Source: Pseudoclavibacter helvolus (GTDB lineage Bacteria; Actinomycetota; Actinomycetes; Actinomycetales; Microbacteriaceae). Taken from it: a stretch of 64,000 bases of DNA. A program made the translations under genes and the position numbers. The DNA is taken from NCBI RefSeq assembly GCF_014191305.1, contig NZ_JACHWJ010000003.1, positions 248,001 through 312,000 on the forward strand. The letters are read 5' to 3'. A model generated the notes under the pieces. It searched no databases and was not told the origin of the DNA. It saw only the letters and a list, made by a program, of their open reading frames with translations. Shown piece after piece: positions 1 through 8,066 of this stretch (its first letter is position 1; each line of letters starts with the position of its first letter).

Positions 1-1140
1 CTCGACATGTACAACAACGTCGCGAGCCTCGGACACGCCCATCCGCGGGTCGTCGAGGCGATGGCCGCGCAGGCCGGCACCCTCAACACGCACACGAGGT
101 ACCTGCACGAGGCGATCCTCGACTACACCGAGGACCTGCTCTCGACGATGCCCGCCGAGATCGGGCAGGTCATGTACCAGTGCACGGGCTCCGAGGCGAA
201 CGACCTCGCCCTGCGCGTCGCCGCCGCCTACACGGGTGGCACCGGGGTCATCGTGACGAGCGAGGCGTACCACGGCACGTCGGGACTCACCTCGGCGGTG
301 TCTCCCGCGCTCGGGAGCGGGCAGACGCTCGGGCTCGAGGTGCGCACCGTGCCGGGGCCAGACACCTACCGCACGGCGCCCGAGCTGGTCGGCGAGAAGC
401 TCGCGGCCGACATCCGCGCCGCCATCGCCGACCTGGCGAAGTACGGCGTCAAGTTCTCGGCGTTCCTCGCGGACTCGGTGTTCTCGTCCGACGGGGTTGC
501 CGCCGACCCGGCTGGGTTCCTCAGGCCTGCCTTCGACGCCGTCCACGAGGCCGGTGGCGTGTGGATCGCCGACGAGGTGCAGCCCGGCTTCGGCCGCCTC
601 GGCCCCCGGATGTGGGGCTTCTCGCGGCACGACATCGTGCCGGACATCGTGACCATGGGCAAGCCCATGGGCAACGGCATCCCCGTCTCCGGCATGGCCG
701 CGCGACCCGAGGTGCTTGAACCCTTCGCCACGGGCATCCCGTACTTCAACACCTTCGGCGGCAACCCCGTCGCGATCTCGGCAGCTCAGGCGGTGCTCGA
801 CGTGCTGCGCGACGAGGGGCTGCCCGAGCGTGCGGCAGTCGTCGGCGACCAGCTGCGGGCCGCGATCCGCTCGGTGGGGGATGCTCGTATCGGCGACGTG
901 CGCGGGGCCGGGCAGTTCACGGGCGTCGAGATCGTCTCGGACCCGGAGCTCAAGACGGCGGACGGCCAGACGGCACTCGCTCTGGTCAACGCGCTGCGCG
1001 AGCACCGAGTGCTCACGTCGACAGCGGGGCCGCACAACAACGTGCTCAAAGTGCGACCGCCGCTGTCGTTCCAGGAGCATGACATCGACCGCTTCACGGA
1101 TGCGCTCGCCGCGGCGCTCGCGGACGTGCCGGTGCGCTGA
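1..1140 (+). CDS. Class III PLP-dependent aminotransferase, 5' end missing
   Basis: This is the C-terminal 379 codons of a fold-type I class III aminotransferase; the reading frame is open to base 1, so the true start lies upstream of the window. Visible family signatures are TGSEAND (cofactor phosphate binding), the block IADEVQPGFGR, and TMGKPMGNG, whose lysine (codon 661-663) should carry the pyridoxal phosphate. YFNTFGGNP follows it. The layout matches 4-aminobutyrate or alanine-glyoxylate aminotransferase-like enzymes that move an omega-amino group to a keto acid. The exact substrate cannot be read from the sequence. It ends 46 bp before a palindromic repeat. Confidence 0.9.
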   Translation, partial: LDMYNNVASLGHAHPRVVEAMAAQAGTLNTHTRYLHEAILDYTEDLLSTMPAEIGQVMYQCTGSEANDLALRVAAAYTGGTGVIVTSEAYHGTSGLTSAVSPALGSGQTLGLEVRTVPGPDTYRTAPELVGEKLAADIRAAIADLAKYGVKFSAFLADSVFSSDGVAADPAGFLRPAFDAVHEAGGVWIADEVQPGFGRLGPRMWGFSRHDIVPDIVTMGKPMGNGIPVSGMAARPEVLEPFATGIPYFNTFGGNPVAISAAQAVLDVLRDEGLPERAAVVGDQLRAAIRSVGDARIGDVRGAGQFTGVEIVSDPELKTADGQTALALVNALREHRVLTSTAGPHNNVLKVRPPLSFQEHDIDRFTDALAAALADVPVR

Positions 1141-1185
1141 GGCGAGCGGCGAGGCGGGGACCTGGTCGTTGCGCGGCGGGTCGAG

Positions 1186-1263
1186 TGACCAACTTCGGTG
1201 ACAATTCGAACTTCGCGCCCCGATTCGGAGCGATTTCGGCCGAACAAGCACTCAAGTTGGCCA
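1186..1263. repeat. 78-bp palindromic repeat, family 1, copy A
   Basis: An imperfect inverted repeat begins TGACCAACTTCGGTGA and ends CTCAAGTTGGCCA. It has the same 78-bp length and terminal words as the elements at 58494-58571 and 59789-59866, and closely resembles 8862-8937. The centre is not conserved between copies. It lies between two genes on the same strand and is not followed by a T run. Confidence 0.7.
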
Positions 1264-1343
1264 GGCGTCCCGGTGTCCGGAGGCGAGGCGGGGCCTGCGT
1301 TGCCCGCCCGCGGTAGAGTCCACGGCATGTGGGAGAGCAAGGA

Positions 1344-2006
1344 GTGAGCGGCGGTCTGGTCGCTGCGCTGCTCGGGCTCGCGATCGTCGACTCGCTGAAC
1401 CTCTCGACGATCGCCGTCGTGATCCTCATCCTGCTCACGGTGCAACGGCCGGTGGCAACCGGATGGGTCTACGCGGCCGGCGCCGTCGTCGCGTTCTTCG
1501 GGCTGACGATGCTCGTCTACTTCGGGGCGAGCTTCGCCGGCACGCTCGTGGAGGATCTCGCGACTTGGATGCGCCGCATCATCTTCGTCGGCTTCGGGGT
1601 CGTGTTCGTCGTGTTCGGCGTGCGGCGCTTCCGCACACGCGAGCGCCGCGGCTATCCGCTGCTGCGCTGGGTGAACCCGATCACCGCCTTCCCGCTGGGC
1701 ATGGTCGCGACGCTCGCCGATCTCCCGAACGCCTTCCCCATGTTCTTCGCCGTCGAACGGCTCATCGACGCCAACGTCCCCGCGCCGGCCGCACTCACCG
1801 CGCTCGCGGGCTACACGGTGGTCTACGCCATTCCGACGGTGCTCGCGCTGGTGCTCGGCATCGTCTTCAAGGACCGGCCGCGCGACCGCTTCCGGGAGGT
1901 CTACGACCGACTCACCGGCGGCGAGGTGAGGGCGAGCCGGCCGATGGCGGGGCTGCACTTCGCGATCGCGGCGGCCTGCTTCGTGGTGGCCGCCTTCTTC
2001 GTCTGA
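1344..2006 (+). CDS. GAP/Sap family (LysE-like) integral membrane protein
   Basis: A protein of about 220 residues with roughly six hydrophobic segments and little soluble sequence. The opening SGGLVAALLGLAIVDSLN and the internal NPITAFPLGM resemble the GAP (sulfolipid-1-addressing, LysE-like) family, whose characterised relatives are linked to moving small molecules or glycolipids across the membrane. The substrate here is unknown. The GTG at 1344 is preceded by GGGAGA at a normal distance; an in-frame GTG at 1329 would add five residues. It is followed 41 bp later by another membrane protein gene, so the two may be co-transcribed. Confidence 0.75.
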   Translation: MSGGLVAALLGLAIVDSLNLSTIAVVILILLTVQRPVATGWVYAAGAVVAFFGLTMLVYFGASFAGTLVEDLATWMRRIIFVGFGVVFVVFGVRRFRTRERRGYPLLRWVNPITAFPLGMVATLADLPNAFPMFFAVERLIDANVPAPAALTALAGYTVVYAIPTVLALVLGIVFKDRPRDRFREVYDRLTGGEVRASRPMAGLHFAIAAACFVVAAFFV

Positions 2007-2047
2007 GCGTCGTGGGTGGCTCGGCGGTCGTGAGTAGTCTCGCTCAC

Positions 2048-2608
2048 ATGAGCATCGAGAAAGCGCCGCGGTCGACCGCGGCCATCGTGGTCGGCTGCGT
2101 CGGGTTCCTGCTCGTGACCGGGTACGCGGTCCTCGGGACGCTGCAGGTTCTCGTGCTCGACCCGCTCGCGGCGGTCCCCGACATGAGCCTCGAGGAGATC
2201 TACATACACGCAGCTCGCTCCAACGAGACCATTCACGTCTGGGTCGTCGTCACGCTCCTGGGCCCGGGGTTGTTGCTGGGGCTCGGGAGTCTTGTGCTCT
2301 CCTTCAGGCGGGGCGCGACGTGGGTCCAGAGCGCTGCCGTGGCTTCCGGCCTCCTCTTCCTCGGTGGGCTTCCCTTCTTCTGGGCGTGGTTCGGTGTCGG
2401 TATGAATATCGCGGATGCGTTCGGCACCAGCGGTGGTGACCACACTGGCCTGGGCGCGGTCATGTGGGCGACGAGTGGATGCGGGGCGCTGGTCTTGCTC
2501 CTGCTCGCGGTCTGGGTGGGCGTCAGGAGCGGTGTCAGGGCTTGGTGGGGCCGCCGCGCGGTGCTCGCCCAGCCGGAACTCGCTGACCCTCCACATAGCG
2601 AGGCGTAG
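2048..2608 (+). CDS. Hypothetical membrane protein with four predicted helices
   Basis: A 186-residue protein not recognised from any named family. It has hydrophobic segments near residues 11-38, 63-83, 90-115 and 140-160. An acidic stretch with an EEIYIHAARSNETIH-type sequence separates the first and second segments, and the tail is charged and proline-rich. The layout is typical of small actinobacterial inner-membrane proteins. It starts at ATG 2048, downstream of the GAP-family gene in the same direction. No enzymatic motif is visible. Confidence 0.7.
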   Translation: MSIEKAPRSTAAIVVGCVGFLLVTGYAVLGTLQVLVLDPLAAVPDMSLEEIYIHAARSNETIHVWVVVTLLGPGLLLGLGSLVLSFRRGATWVQSAAVASGLLFLGGLPFFWAWFGVGMNIADAFGTSGGDHTGLGAVMWATSGCGALVLLLLAVWVGVRSGVRAWWGRRAVLAQPELADPPHSEA

Positions 2609-2697
2609 CATCGGAAGGAACCCCCCTCCCGGGTTCGCGGCGCCTCGCGTCGCACACTGAAGCCGGGCCGTCGCTCCGCCCGGAGAGAGGCAGCGCC

Positions 2698-3723
2698 ATG
2701 AAAGCACTGCAGTACCGCGCGATCGGCTCGCGCCCCGAACTCGTCGAGATCGATACCCCAACGCCCGCCGCGGGCGAGATCCTGCTCAAGGTGACGGCCG
2801 CCGGCGCCTGCCACTCGGACGAGTTCATCATGGGCGCCTCCGAGGAGGAGTACTCCTTCAAGCCGCTGCCGCTCACGCTCGGCCACGAGGTCGCGGGTGT
2901 CGTCGAGGCGATCGGCAGCGGCGTCCGAGACGTCGAGGTCGGCGAGGCTGTCATCGTCTACGGGCCCTGGGGCTGCGGACGCTGCTACCACTGCGCCGGC
3001 GGGGCTGAGCAGAACTGCGAGAAGGGGATGCGCGCGCCCGGCATCTACAGTGACGGCGGCATGGCCGAGTACATGATCTTCGACGACGCACGCCACCTCG
3101 TGCCGATCGGCGACCTCGACCCCGTCAAGAACGTGTCGCTCACCGACGCCGGACTCACCCCGTACCGGGCGGTGAAGTCGGCGCTGCCGAAGCTCGTTCC
3201 CGGCACGACCGCGGTTGTCATCGGCTCCGGAGGTCTCGGCCACGTCGCGATCCAGCTGCTTAAGGCGCTCTCGTCGGCGACGGTTGTCGTGCTCGACGTC
3301 GGCGAGGCGCAGCTCGAGCTCGCCCGCACAGTCGGCGCGGACCACACCTTCTTGTCGAACCCGGATGCGATCCCCGCCGTCAAGGACCTCACACGAGGCC
3401 TGGGCGCGACGGTGGTCTTCGACTTCGTCGGCATCCAGCCGACCGCCGACCTGTCGGCGAAGATGGTCGCTGCCGCCGGGTCCGTCGTGGTCGTCGGAGT
3501 CGCGAGCGGGGCTGTGCCCATCGGTCAGACGACGGTGCCGCTCGACGTCACCGGCCGCGCCATCAACTGGGGCTCCAGGACGGAGCTCATGGAGGTCGTG
3601 GAGCTCGCGAAGCGCGGTGCCATCAACATCCACGTCGAGCAGTTCTCGCTCGACGAGGCTCCCGCCGCCTACGAGAAGCTGCACGCCGGCGAGATCCGCG
3701 GCCGCGCGGTCATCGTCCCGTAG
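2698..3723 (+). CDS. Zinc-dependent NAD(P) alcohol dehydrogenase
   Basis: A medium-chain dehydrogenase of 341 residues. The N-terminal GroES-like half carries the catalytic zinc site (AGACHSDEF, then GHEVAGVVEAIG) and a structural zinc loop with CGRCYHC and a later Cys in QNCEKG. The Rossmann half contains GSGGLGHVAIQL for the NAD(P) pyrophosphate. Such enzymes interconvert primary or secondary alcohols and carbonyls; the substrate is not determinable. The start at ATG 2698 has the purine-rich GAGAGAGG 8 bp upstream. It is probably monocistronic, because a 58-bp palindrome and a convergent gene follow. Confidence 0.92.
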   Translation: MKALQYRAIGSRPELVEIDTPTPAAGEILLKVTAAGACHSDEFIMGASEEEYSFKPLPLTLGHEVAGVVEAIGSGVRDVEVGEAVIVYGPWGCGRCYHCAGGAEQNCEKGMRAPGIYSDGGMAEYMIFDDARHLVPIGDLDPVKNVSLTDAGLTPYRAVKSALPKLVPGTTAVVIGSGGLGHVAIQLLKALSSATVVVLDVGEAQLELARTVGADHTFLSNPDAIPAVKDLTRGLGATVVFDFVGIQPTADLSAKMVAAAGSVVVVGVASGAVPIGQTTVPLDVTGRAINWGSRTELMEVVELAKRGAINIHVEQFSLDEAPAAYEKLHAGEIRGRAVIVP

Positions 3724-3760
3724 CAAGCATTTACCCTCTCGCCCGTCCGGCTCCCGCGTG

Positions 3761-3818
3761 CATCCACGCGAGCAATGCATGCTCATCTCGAAACGAACAT
3801 GCACCGCTCGTGTGGATG
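3761..3818. repeat. 58-bp palindromic repeat, family 2, copy A
   Basis: The left arm CATCCACGCGAGC (3761-3773) pairs with GCTCGTGTGGATG (3806-3818), with one mismatch. A second element of exactly 58 bp at 25196-25253 aligns without gaps at about 42 of 58 positions. Here it lies between convergent genes, so it could also end transcription, although no T run follows. Confidence 0.7.
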
Positions 3819-3865
3819 CGCCTTACGCCAGGCAGGTGGGGCGACCGGGCGCGAGCTGGCGCGGC

Positions 3866-4510
3866 TCAGTACGCGACGCCGAAGCGCGCGCGGCGGTGGG
3901 CTGGTGACTCGATCTCGGCGACGATCGCTGCCGCGAAGTCGGCGCCGGAGATGTTCGAGTCGCCGTTGGCATCGGTGAGGAGCACGTCGCCGCCGATGCG
4001 GTACTCGCCGAGCGCCTCGCCTGGTGCCCACGCGCCGAAGGCGGCGGCGGGGCTCACGTAGAACCAGTCGAGTCCGGGGTCGGATGCGCGCAGGTCGTCG
4101 AGCACGCCCGCCATCTCGGCGGCCTCGGGCTTCACTGCATCCGGGAAGCCGTCGGTGTCGGCGAGTCGAGGACCGCCTTCGGCGACGAGCAGCGAACCGG
4201 CGCCACCGACGACCCCGAAGCGCACGCCCTGCTTCGCGGCGAGCGCCGCGGCCGTGGCGAGGACGCCGCGGGTGCGCCTCTCGAGTTCGCCGCGCGGCGA
4301 CAGGGCGGAGACGACAACCTCGGCGCCGTCGAAGGCGCGGTCGAGGGCGCCGTCTTCCAGCACGCTGCCGGTCACGTAGCTGACGCCGTCGAGCTGCGCG
4401 TCCGGCGCGGAGCGGCTGACGGAGGTGACCTCGTGGCCCGCGGTTGCGGCGGCCTTGACGAGGTTGCTTCCGGCGTATCCGGTTCCGCCGAGGATGGTGA
4501 TCTTGGCCAT
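3866..4510 (-). CDS. NAD(P)-dependent oxidoreductase, NAD(P)H-binding (atypical SDR)
   Basis: A 214-residue Rossmann protein opening MAKITILGGTGYAGSNLVKA, with the GGTGYAG dinucleotide-binding turn of atypical short-chain dehydrogenases (NmrA/YwnB-like). No classical YxxxK catalytic pair is obvious, as is common for this class. It is transcribed away from the HxlR regulator at 4690, and the shared 179-bp spacer carries inverted repeats that look like operators. It is therefore probably repressed by that regulator and induced by reactive electrophiles or redox stress, as known for HxlR/oxidoreductase pairs (inference). Confidence 0.85.
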   Translation of the reverse strand: MAKITILGGTGYAGSNLVKAAATAGHEVTSVSRSAPDAQLDGVSYVTGSVLEDGALDRAFDGAEVVVSALSPRGELERRTRGVLATAAALAAKQGVRFGVVGGAGSLLVAEGGPRLADTDGFPDAVKPEAAEMAGVLDDLRASDPGLDWFYVSPAAAFGAWAPGEALGEYRIGGDVLLTDANGDSNISGADFAAAIVAEIESPAHRRARFGVAY

Positions 4511-4586
4511 GGTGGTCCTTTCGTCGCGGCGGCCGGTCTCGGGCGCCGACAGTCACCGTAGGAGACCGACTGCGGGGAGGGGAAGA

Positions 4587-4673
4587 AGGCACTTTGCAGG
4601 GCGTCAGTTACCGCAAAGTGCCTGTGGTGCATCCCTTGAGTCTCCTTCGGTAACTGAGTACCGTGCAGTTACC
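4587..4673. promoter_or_regulatory. Probable HxlR operator region (two inverted repeats)
   Basis: A perfect 11-bp inverted repeat, AGGCACTTTGC (4587-4597) and GCAAAGTGCCT (4613-4623), is followed by GGTAACTG (4649-4656) and CAGTTACC (4666-4673). A third CAGTTACC lies inside the first loop at 4605-4612. The sites fill the spacer between the divergent oxidoreductase and HxlR genes, the expected place for autoregulatory HxlR binding. Confidence 0.55.
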
Positions 4674-4689
4674 CGAAGAAAGGTGGGGC

Positions 4690-5058
4690 ATGTCCGAGCC
4701 GCTGTGGGACCCGTACCTTCGCGACTGCCCGTCGCGGAGGCTGCTCGACCGCATCGGCGATCGCTGGACGGTGCTGGTCGTCGGCACGCTGCACGAGGGC
4801 CCGAAGCGCTTCTCTGAGATTCAGGCGGCGGTCGACGGCGTCTCGCAGAAGATGCTCACGCAGACGCTCCGCGGGCTGGAGCGCGACGGCCTCGTCACGC
4901 GCACCGTGTTCCCGCAGGTGCCGCCGCGCGTCGCCTACGAGCTGACGGCATCCGGTCGCACCCTGCTCGGCCCGTTGCGCGTCCTCACCGAGTGGGCGAC
5001 CGAGCACATGTCCGGTGTCGCGGAGGCGCAGCGGGAGTACGACACCGCGAGCGGATAA
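4690..5058 (+). CDS. HxlR family transcriptional regulator
   Basis: A 122-residue winged-helix regulator. The family hallmarks are visible in order: CPSRRLLDRIGDRWTVLVV near the N-terminus (the redox-relevant Cys is the first residue quoted), RFSEIQAAVDGVSQKMLTQ as the recognition helix, and LRGLERDGLVTR leading into the wing. ATG 4690 is preferred over an upstream in-frame ATG at 4663 because AAAGGTGG lies just before it and the extra residues are not family-like. It is divergent from an NAD(P)-binding oxidoreductase and upstream of an NmrA-like oxidoreductase; both are likely targets. Confidence 0.92.
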   Translation: MSEPLWDPYLRDCPSRRLLDRIGDRWTVLVVGTLHEGPKRFSEIQAAVDGVSQKMLTQTLRGLERDGLVTRTVFPQVPPRVAYELTASGRTLLGPLRVLTEWATEHMSGVAEAQREYDTASG

Positions 5059-5196
5059 ACCCGCCGGCCTGAGCCCGGATGTGCGAACACAGGAAAACAG
5101 GAAGCTCGCAAGCCGAGCACGGAGCCAGAACAAAAGCACCGACGGCAGAACAGCAGAACAGCAACGCAGCAGCACCGACAGTTCGAGCAGTTCATC

Positions 5197-6066
5197 ATGA
5201 CCGCAGCACCCACCGACCGCATCGCGGTGACCGGCAGCACGGGAGCGGTCGGCGGCCTCGTCGCGCGCCGGCTCGCTGATGCCGGGGCCGCCCAGCTCCT
5301 CCTCGCGCGCACTCCGGCGAAGGCGCCGAGGCTGCCGGGGTGCGTGGTCGCGCCCTTCAGCTACGCGGATCGCGACGCATCCACGGAAGCCCTCCAGGGC
5401 ATCCGCACGCTGTTCATGGTGTCGGCGGCGGAGAGCGAGTCGCGACTGGACGAGCACAAGGCGTTCATCGACGCGGCCGCAGACGCCGGGGTCGAGCACG
5501 TCGTGTACACGTCCTTCTTCGGAGCTTCGCCCGACTCGACGTTCACGTTGGCCCGGGACCACTTCGCGACGGAGGAGCACCTCAAGGCCTCCGGGATGAC
5601 GTGGACCTTCCTGCGCGACAACTTCTACATGGACGTCATGCCGATGTTCGTGGGCGACGACGGCGTGCTCCGCGGGCCCGCCGGCGACGGTCGGGTGTCG
5701 ATCGTGAGCCGCGCCGACGTGGCGGCGGTCGCGTCGAGCGTGCTGCTCGCACCGGATGCGCACCAAGGGGCGACGTACGACCTGACTGGCCCGGAGGCGC
5801 TCACGGCGACCGAGATCGCAGCGGCGATCACCCACGTTTGGGGCGCGGACATCACGTTCCACGACGAGACGCTCGACGAGGCGTACGAGTCGAGGAAGAA
5901 ATGGGGAGCACCCGCCTGGCAGAACGACGCCTGGGTCAGCACGTACACGGCCATCGCGAGCGGTGAGCTGTCGCGCGTTTCCGACGATGTGGAGCGGATC
6001 ACCGGCCGGGCGGCGCTGTCGTTCGCGGAGTACCTGGCAGGCGGGGAGCTCGGCGTCAGCGACTAG
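5197..6066 (+). CDS. NmrA/QorB-like NAD(P)H-binding oxidoreductase
   Basis: A 289-residue atypical short-chain dehydrogenase. The N-terminal Rossmann turn is VTGSTGAVGGLVARRL, followed by VVAPFSYADRDA and TLFMVSAAESESRLDEH as in QorB/YtfG-type NAD(P)H:quinone reductases. The mid-protein TFLRDNFYMDVMP block is typical of the same group. Only 138 bp separate it from the HxlR gene upstream; that stretch is AC-rich with CAGAACAGCAGAACAGCA-like short repeats and no gene. Co-regulation with HxlR is likely but inferred. Confidence 0.85.
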   Translation: MTAAPTDRIAVTGSTGAVGGLVARRLADAGAAQLLLARTPAKAPRLPGCVVAPFSYADRDASTEALQGIRTLFMVSAAESESRLDEHKAFIDAAADAGVEHVVYTSFFGASPDSTFTLARDHFATEEHLKASGMTWTFLRDNFYMDVMPMFVGDDGVLRGPAGDGRVSIVSRADVAAVASSVLLAPDAHQGATYDLTGPEALTATEIAAAITHVWGADITFHDETLDEAYESRKKWGAPAWQNDAWVSTYTAIASGELSRVSDDVERITGRAALSFAEYLAGGELGVSD

Positions 6067-6075
6067 CGGCGCGCG

Positions 6076-6513
6076 TCAGCTCTTCGTGAGGTCCTGGGCG
6101 AGCATCACGATGATGCCGCTCGGGCCGCGCAAGTAGGTGAGCTTGTAGACGTCCTGGTAGTTCGCGACGCCGCGGAGCGGGTGGCAGCCGTGCTTGGCGG
6201 CGATGGCCAGCGATTCGTCGATGTCGTCGACAGAGAACGCGACGCGGTGCATGCCGATCTCGTTGGGCAGCGTCGGCTCGGTCTCGATGGCGTCGGGGTG
6301 GATGTACTCGAAGAGCTCGAGCTGTCCGTGGCCGTCCGGCGTCTGCAGCACCGCGATCTTGGCGTGGTTGCCGTCGAGGCCGACCGCGGTCGAGGCCCAG
6401 TCACCGCTGACCTCGTCGCGGCCGAGCACCGTGAGACCGAGGTCGGTGAAGAAGGCGATGGTGGCTTCGATGTCGCGGACGGCGATACCGACGTTCTCAA
6501 GTTTGATGGGCAT
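6076..6513 (-). CDS. VOC (glyoxalase/bleomycin resistance) family protein
   Basis: A single-domain vicinal-oxygen-chelate protein of 145 residues with two beta-alpha-beta-beta-beta modules. The first begins LENVGIAVRDIEATIAFFTD, the second MHRVAFSVDDIDESLAIA. It resembles the methylmalonyl-CoA epimerase/lactoylglutathione lyase branch, in which one His and one Glu per module bind a metal; the reaction is not assignable. ATG 6513 (MPIKLEN) was chosen; ATG 6522 would add three residues. It is convergent with the NmrA-like gene, with a 9-bp gap. Confidence 0.85.
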   Translation of the reverse strand: MPIKLENVGIAVRDIEATIAFFTDLGLTVLGRDEVSGDWASTAVGLDGNHAKIAVLQTPDGHGQLELFEYIHPDAIETEPTLPNEIGMHRVAFSVDDIDESLAIAAKHGCHPLRGVANYQDVYKLTYLRGPSGIIVMLAQDLTKS

Positions 6514-6556
6514 GTTCCGCATGCTACCCAGCCTGGTCGAGAGCGCCTCGCGCGGC

Positions 6557-7333
6557 TCAGGCCCCGGTGCGGCGCACCCACCCGACGCGGCCGCCGATGG
6601 GCCAGGTCGTGAGTCGCTCAGTAGCGGGGTCGCCCCAGAGCTCGGCGAGGTCGCGCCCGACGTCTTCGAGGAGGCGCGCCTGCCCGGCCTCCCGCGCGGC
6701 CCGCACGGCTGACCAGGTCGAGAAGTAGCCGAGCAGCGCATCCAGCGTCAGCCGCTTCTGGATGCTCGGGGCCTGGAACTCGATCTCCTCGAACGGGAAC
6801 GGCAGGTCGCGGTACTCGCGTTCGACCAGGCGCCGAGACGGCGGCCAGTAGGCGTCGAGGTCTTCGGCGTAGAACTGCTGGGCGCGTCGGTTGATGGATG
6901 GGTCGTCGATGCGCAGGATGCCGTAGCAGAGCAGCGCGATGATGCCGCCGTCTGCGCTCACGCGGGTGACCTCGTCGTAGAACCTGGGGAGGTCGAACCA
7001 GTGCGCGGCCTGGGCGGCGCTCACGAGCCCGACTGAGCCGTCGCCCAGGGTCGGCGGCAGCGACTCGGCCGGCGCCTGCTGGTATTCGACGCGCGGATGC
7101 GGGGCCGCGTTCGCGATCTGCTCGTGGCTCGGGTCGAGGCCGACGACGTGATCGAAGCTCTCCGCGAGCGTGGTCGTGAACTGGCCGTTCCCGCACCCCA
7201 CGTCGACGGCGAGGTCGGTGCTCAGCGCCAGTTGGGCGAGCTCGGCGGCGAGGGAGGTCGGGTAGGTGGGGCGGAACTGGGCGTAGGCCTGCCCGCCCTC
7301 GTCGAACCAGTTGCGCGCATCCGTGTGGGTCAT
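6557..7333 (-). CDS. Class I SAM-dependent methyltransferase
   Basis: A 258-residue small-molecule methyltransferase. SAM-binding motif I reads AVDVGCGNGQFTTTLA, motif II contains VVGLDPSHEQI, and the post-motif region has the AQAAHWFDLPRFYDEVTRV block of ubiquinone/menaquinone-like (Methyltransf_11) enzymes. N-terminal NWFDEGGQAYAQFRPTYP is typical of the TAM-like group. The acceptor cannot be predicted. It starts at ATG 7333. The upstream and downstream genes are on the same strand, but with gaps of about 43 bp each. Confidence 0.9.
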   Translation of the reverse strand: MTHTDARNWFDEGGQAYAQFRPTYPTSLAAELAQLALSTDLAVDVGCGNGQFTTTLAESFDHVVGLDPSHEQIANAAPHPRVEYQQAPAESLPPTLGDGSVGLVSAAQAAHWFDLPRFYDEVTRVSADGGIIALLCYGILRIDDPSINRRAQQFYAEDLDAYWPPSRRLVEREYRDLPFPFEEIEFQAPSIQKRLTLDALLGYFSTWSAVRAAREAGQARLLEDVGRDLAELWGDPATERLTTWPIGGRVGWVRRTGA

Positions 7334-7376
7334 GGTGCTGATGCTAGGGCTGTTCGTCGGGGAAGCGCCCGTGGCG

Positions 7377-8066
7377 TCAGCCAGCCAGGCGCTCGAACTC
7401 CTCCATGACGCGCGGGTGCCGCAGCACGCGAAAGTGCCCGCCCGTCTCCAGCCGCACGTTCTCGGCCCCCAGCAGGAAGCTGCCCTTCGGGATGTGCGGG
7501 TCGAAGCAGCCGAAGACCGAGACGATGCGCGAGTTCACCTCCTCCTCCCTCGAGAGGGCGAGGATCGTGCGGTCGCGCGGCGAGAAGATCCGCAGGCTCG
7601 GGGCGAACAGCAGTCGCGCGTACGACGATCCGCCGAACGGCGTCGCCACCGCCAGCATCGAGCAGATGCGCGGAACACCAGCCCCCTGCGTCATCGCGTA
7701 CTTGCCGACGAGCCCGCCTTTGCTATGGGCGACGATGATGACGTCGTCGAGGCGCTGGCGTTCGAGGTAGTCGACGAGATGCGTGGTCGCCTCTGGCACG
7801 GGCTTCGTATTGAAGCCGAGCGGGTCGAGGACATGCACCGGATGCCCCGTCGCGTGGATGGAGCGAATGAGCGGCAGCATGAAGCGCCACGGCTCGTAGA
7901 CGCCGGGGATGACGACGACGGGAGCACGGTGGCCGTCGAGGAAGCTTGCGGCGTCGGTGCGGTCGAGCGCGGCCCGGGCCTGCTGGGCGACGACGTAGGC
8001 GTAGTCAAGCGTCCACCAGCCGAGGCGCTTGGCCGAACGGCGGATCGAGCGGAGCATGCGTCTCAT
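7377..8066 (-). CDS. Alpha/beta-fold hydrolase (triacylglycerol lipase-like)
   Basis: A 229-residue alpha/beta hydrolase. The nucleophile elbow is VIIVAHSKGGLVGKYAM (GHSxGG-like, with Ala before His), preceded by PVVVIPGVYEPWRFM as the oxyanion loop; a late GGHFRVL supplies the likely catalytic His. The family includes lipases and lipase-like esterases; the substrate is unknown. Its ATG at 8066 overlaps the stop of the DUF429 gene in an ATGA junction, which indicates translational coupling. Confidence 0.87.
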   Translation of the reverse strand: MRRMLRSIRRSAKRLGWWTLDYAYVVAQQARAALDRTDAASFLDGHRAPVVVIPGVYEPWRFMLPLIRSIHATGHPVHVLDPLGFNTKPVPEATTHLVDYLERQRLDDVIIVAHSKGGLVGKYAMTQGAGVPRICSMLAVATPFGGSSYARLLFAPSLRIFSPRDRTILALSREEEVNSRIVSVFGCFDPHIPKGSFLLGAENVRLETGGHFRVLRHPRVMEEFERLAG

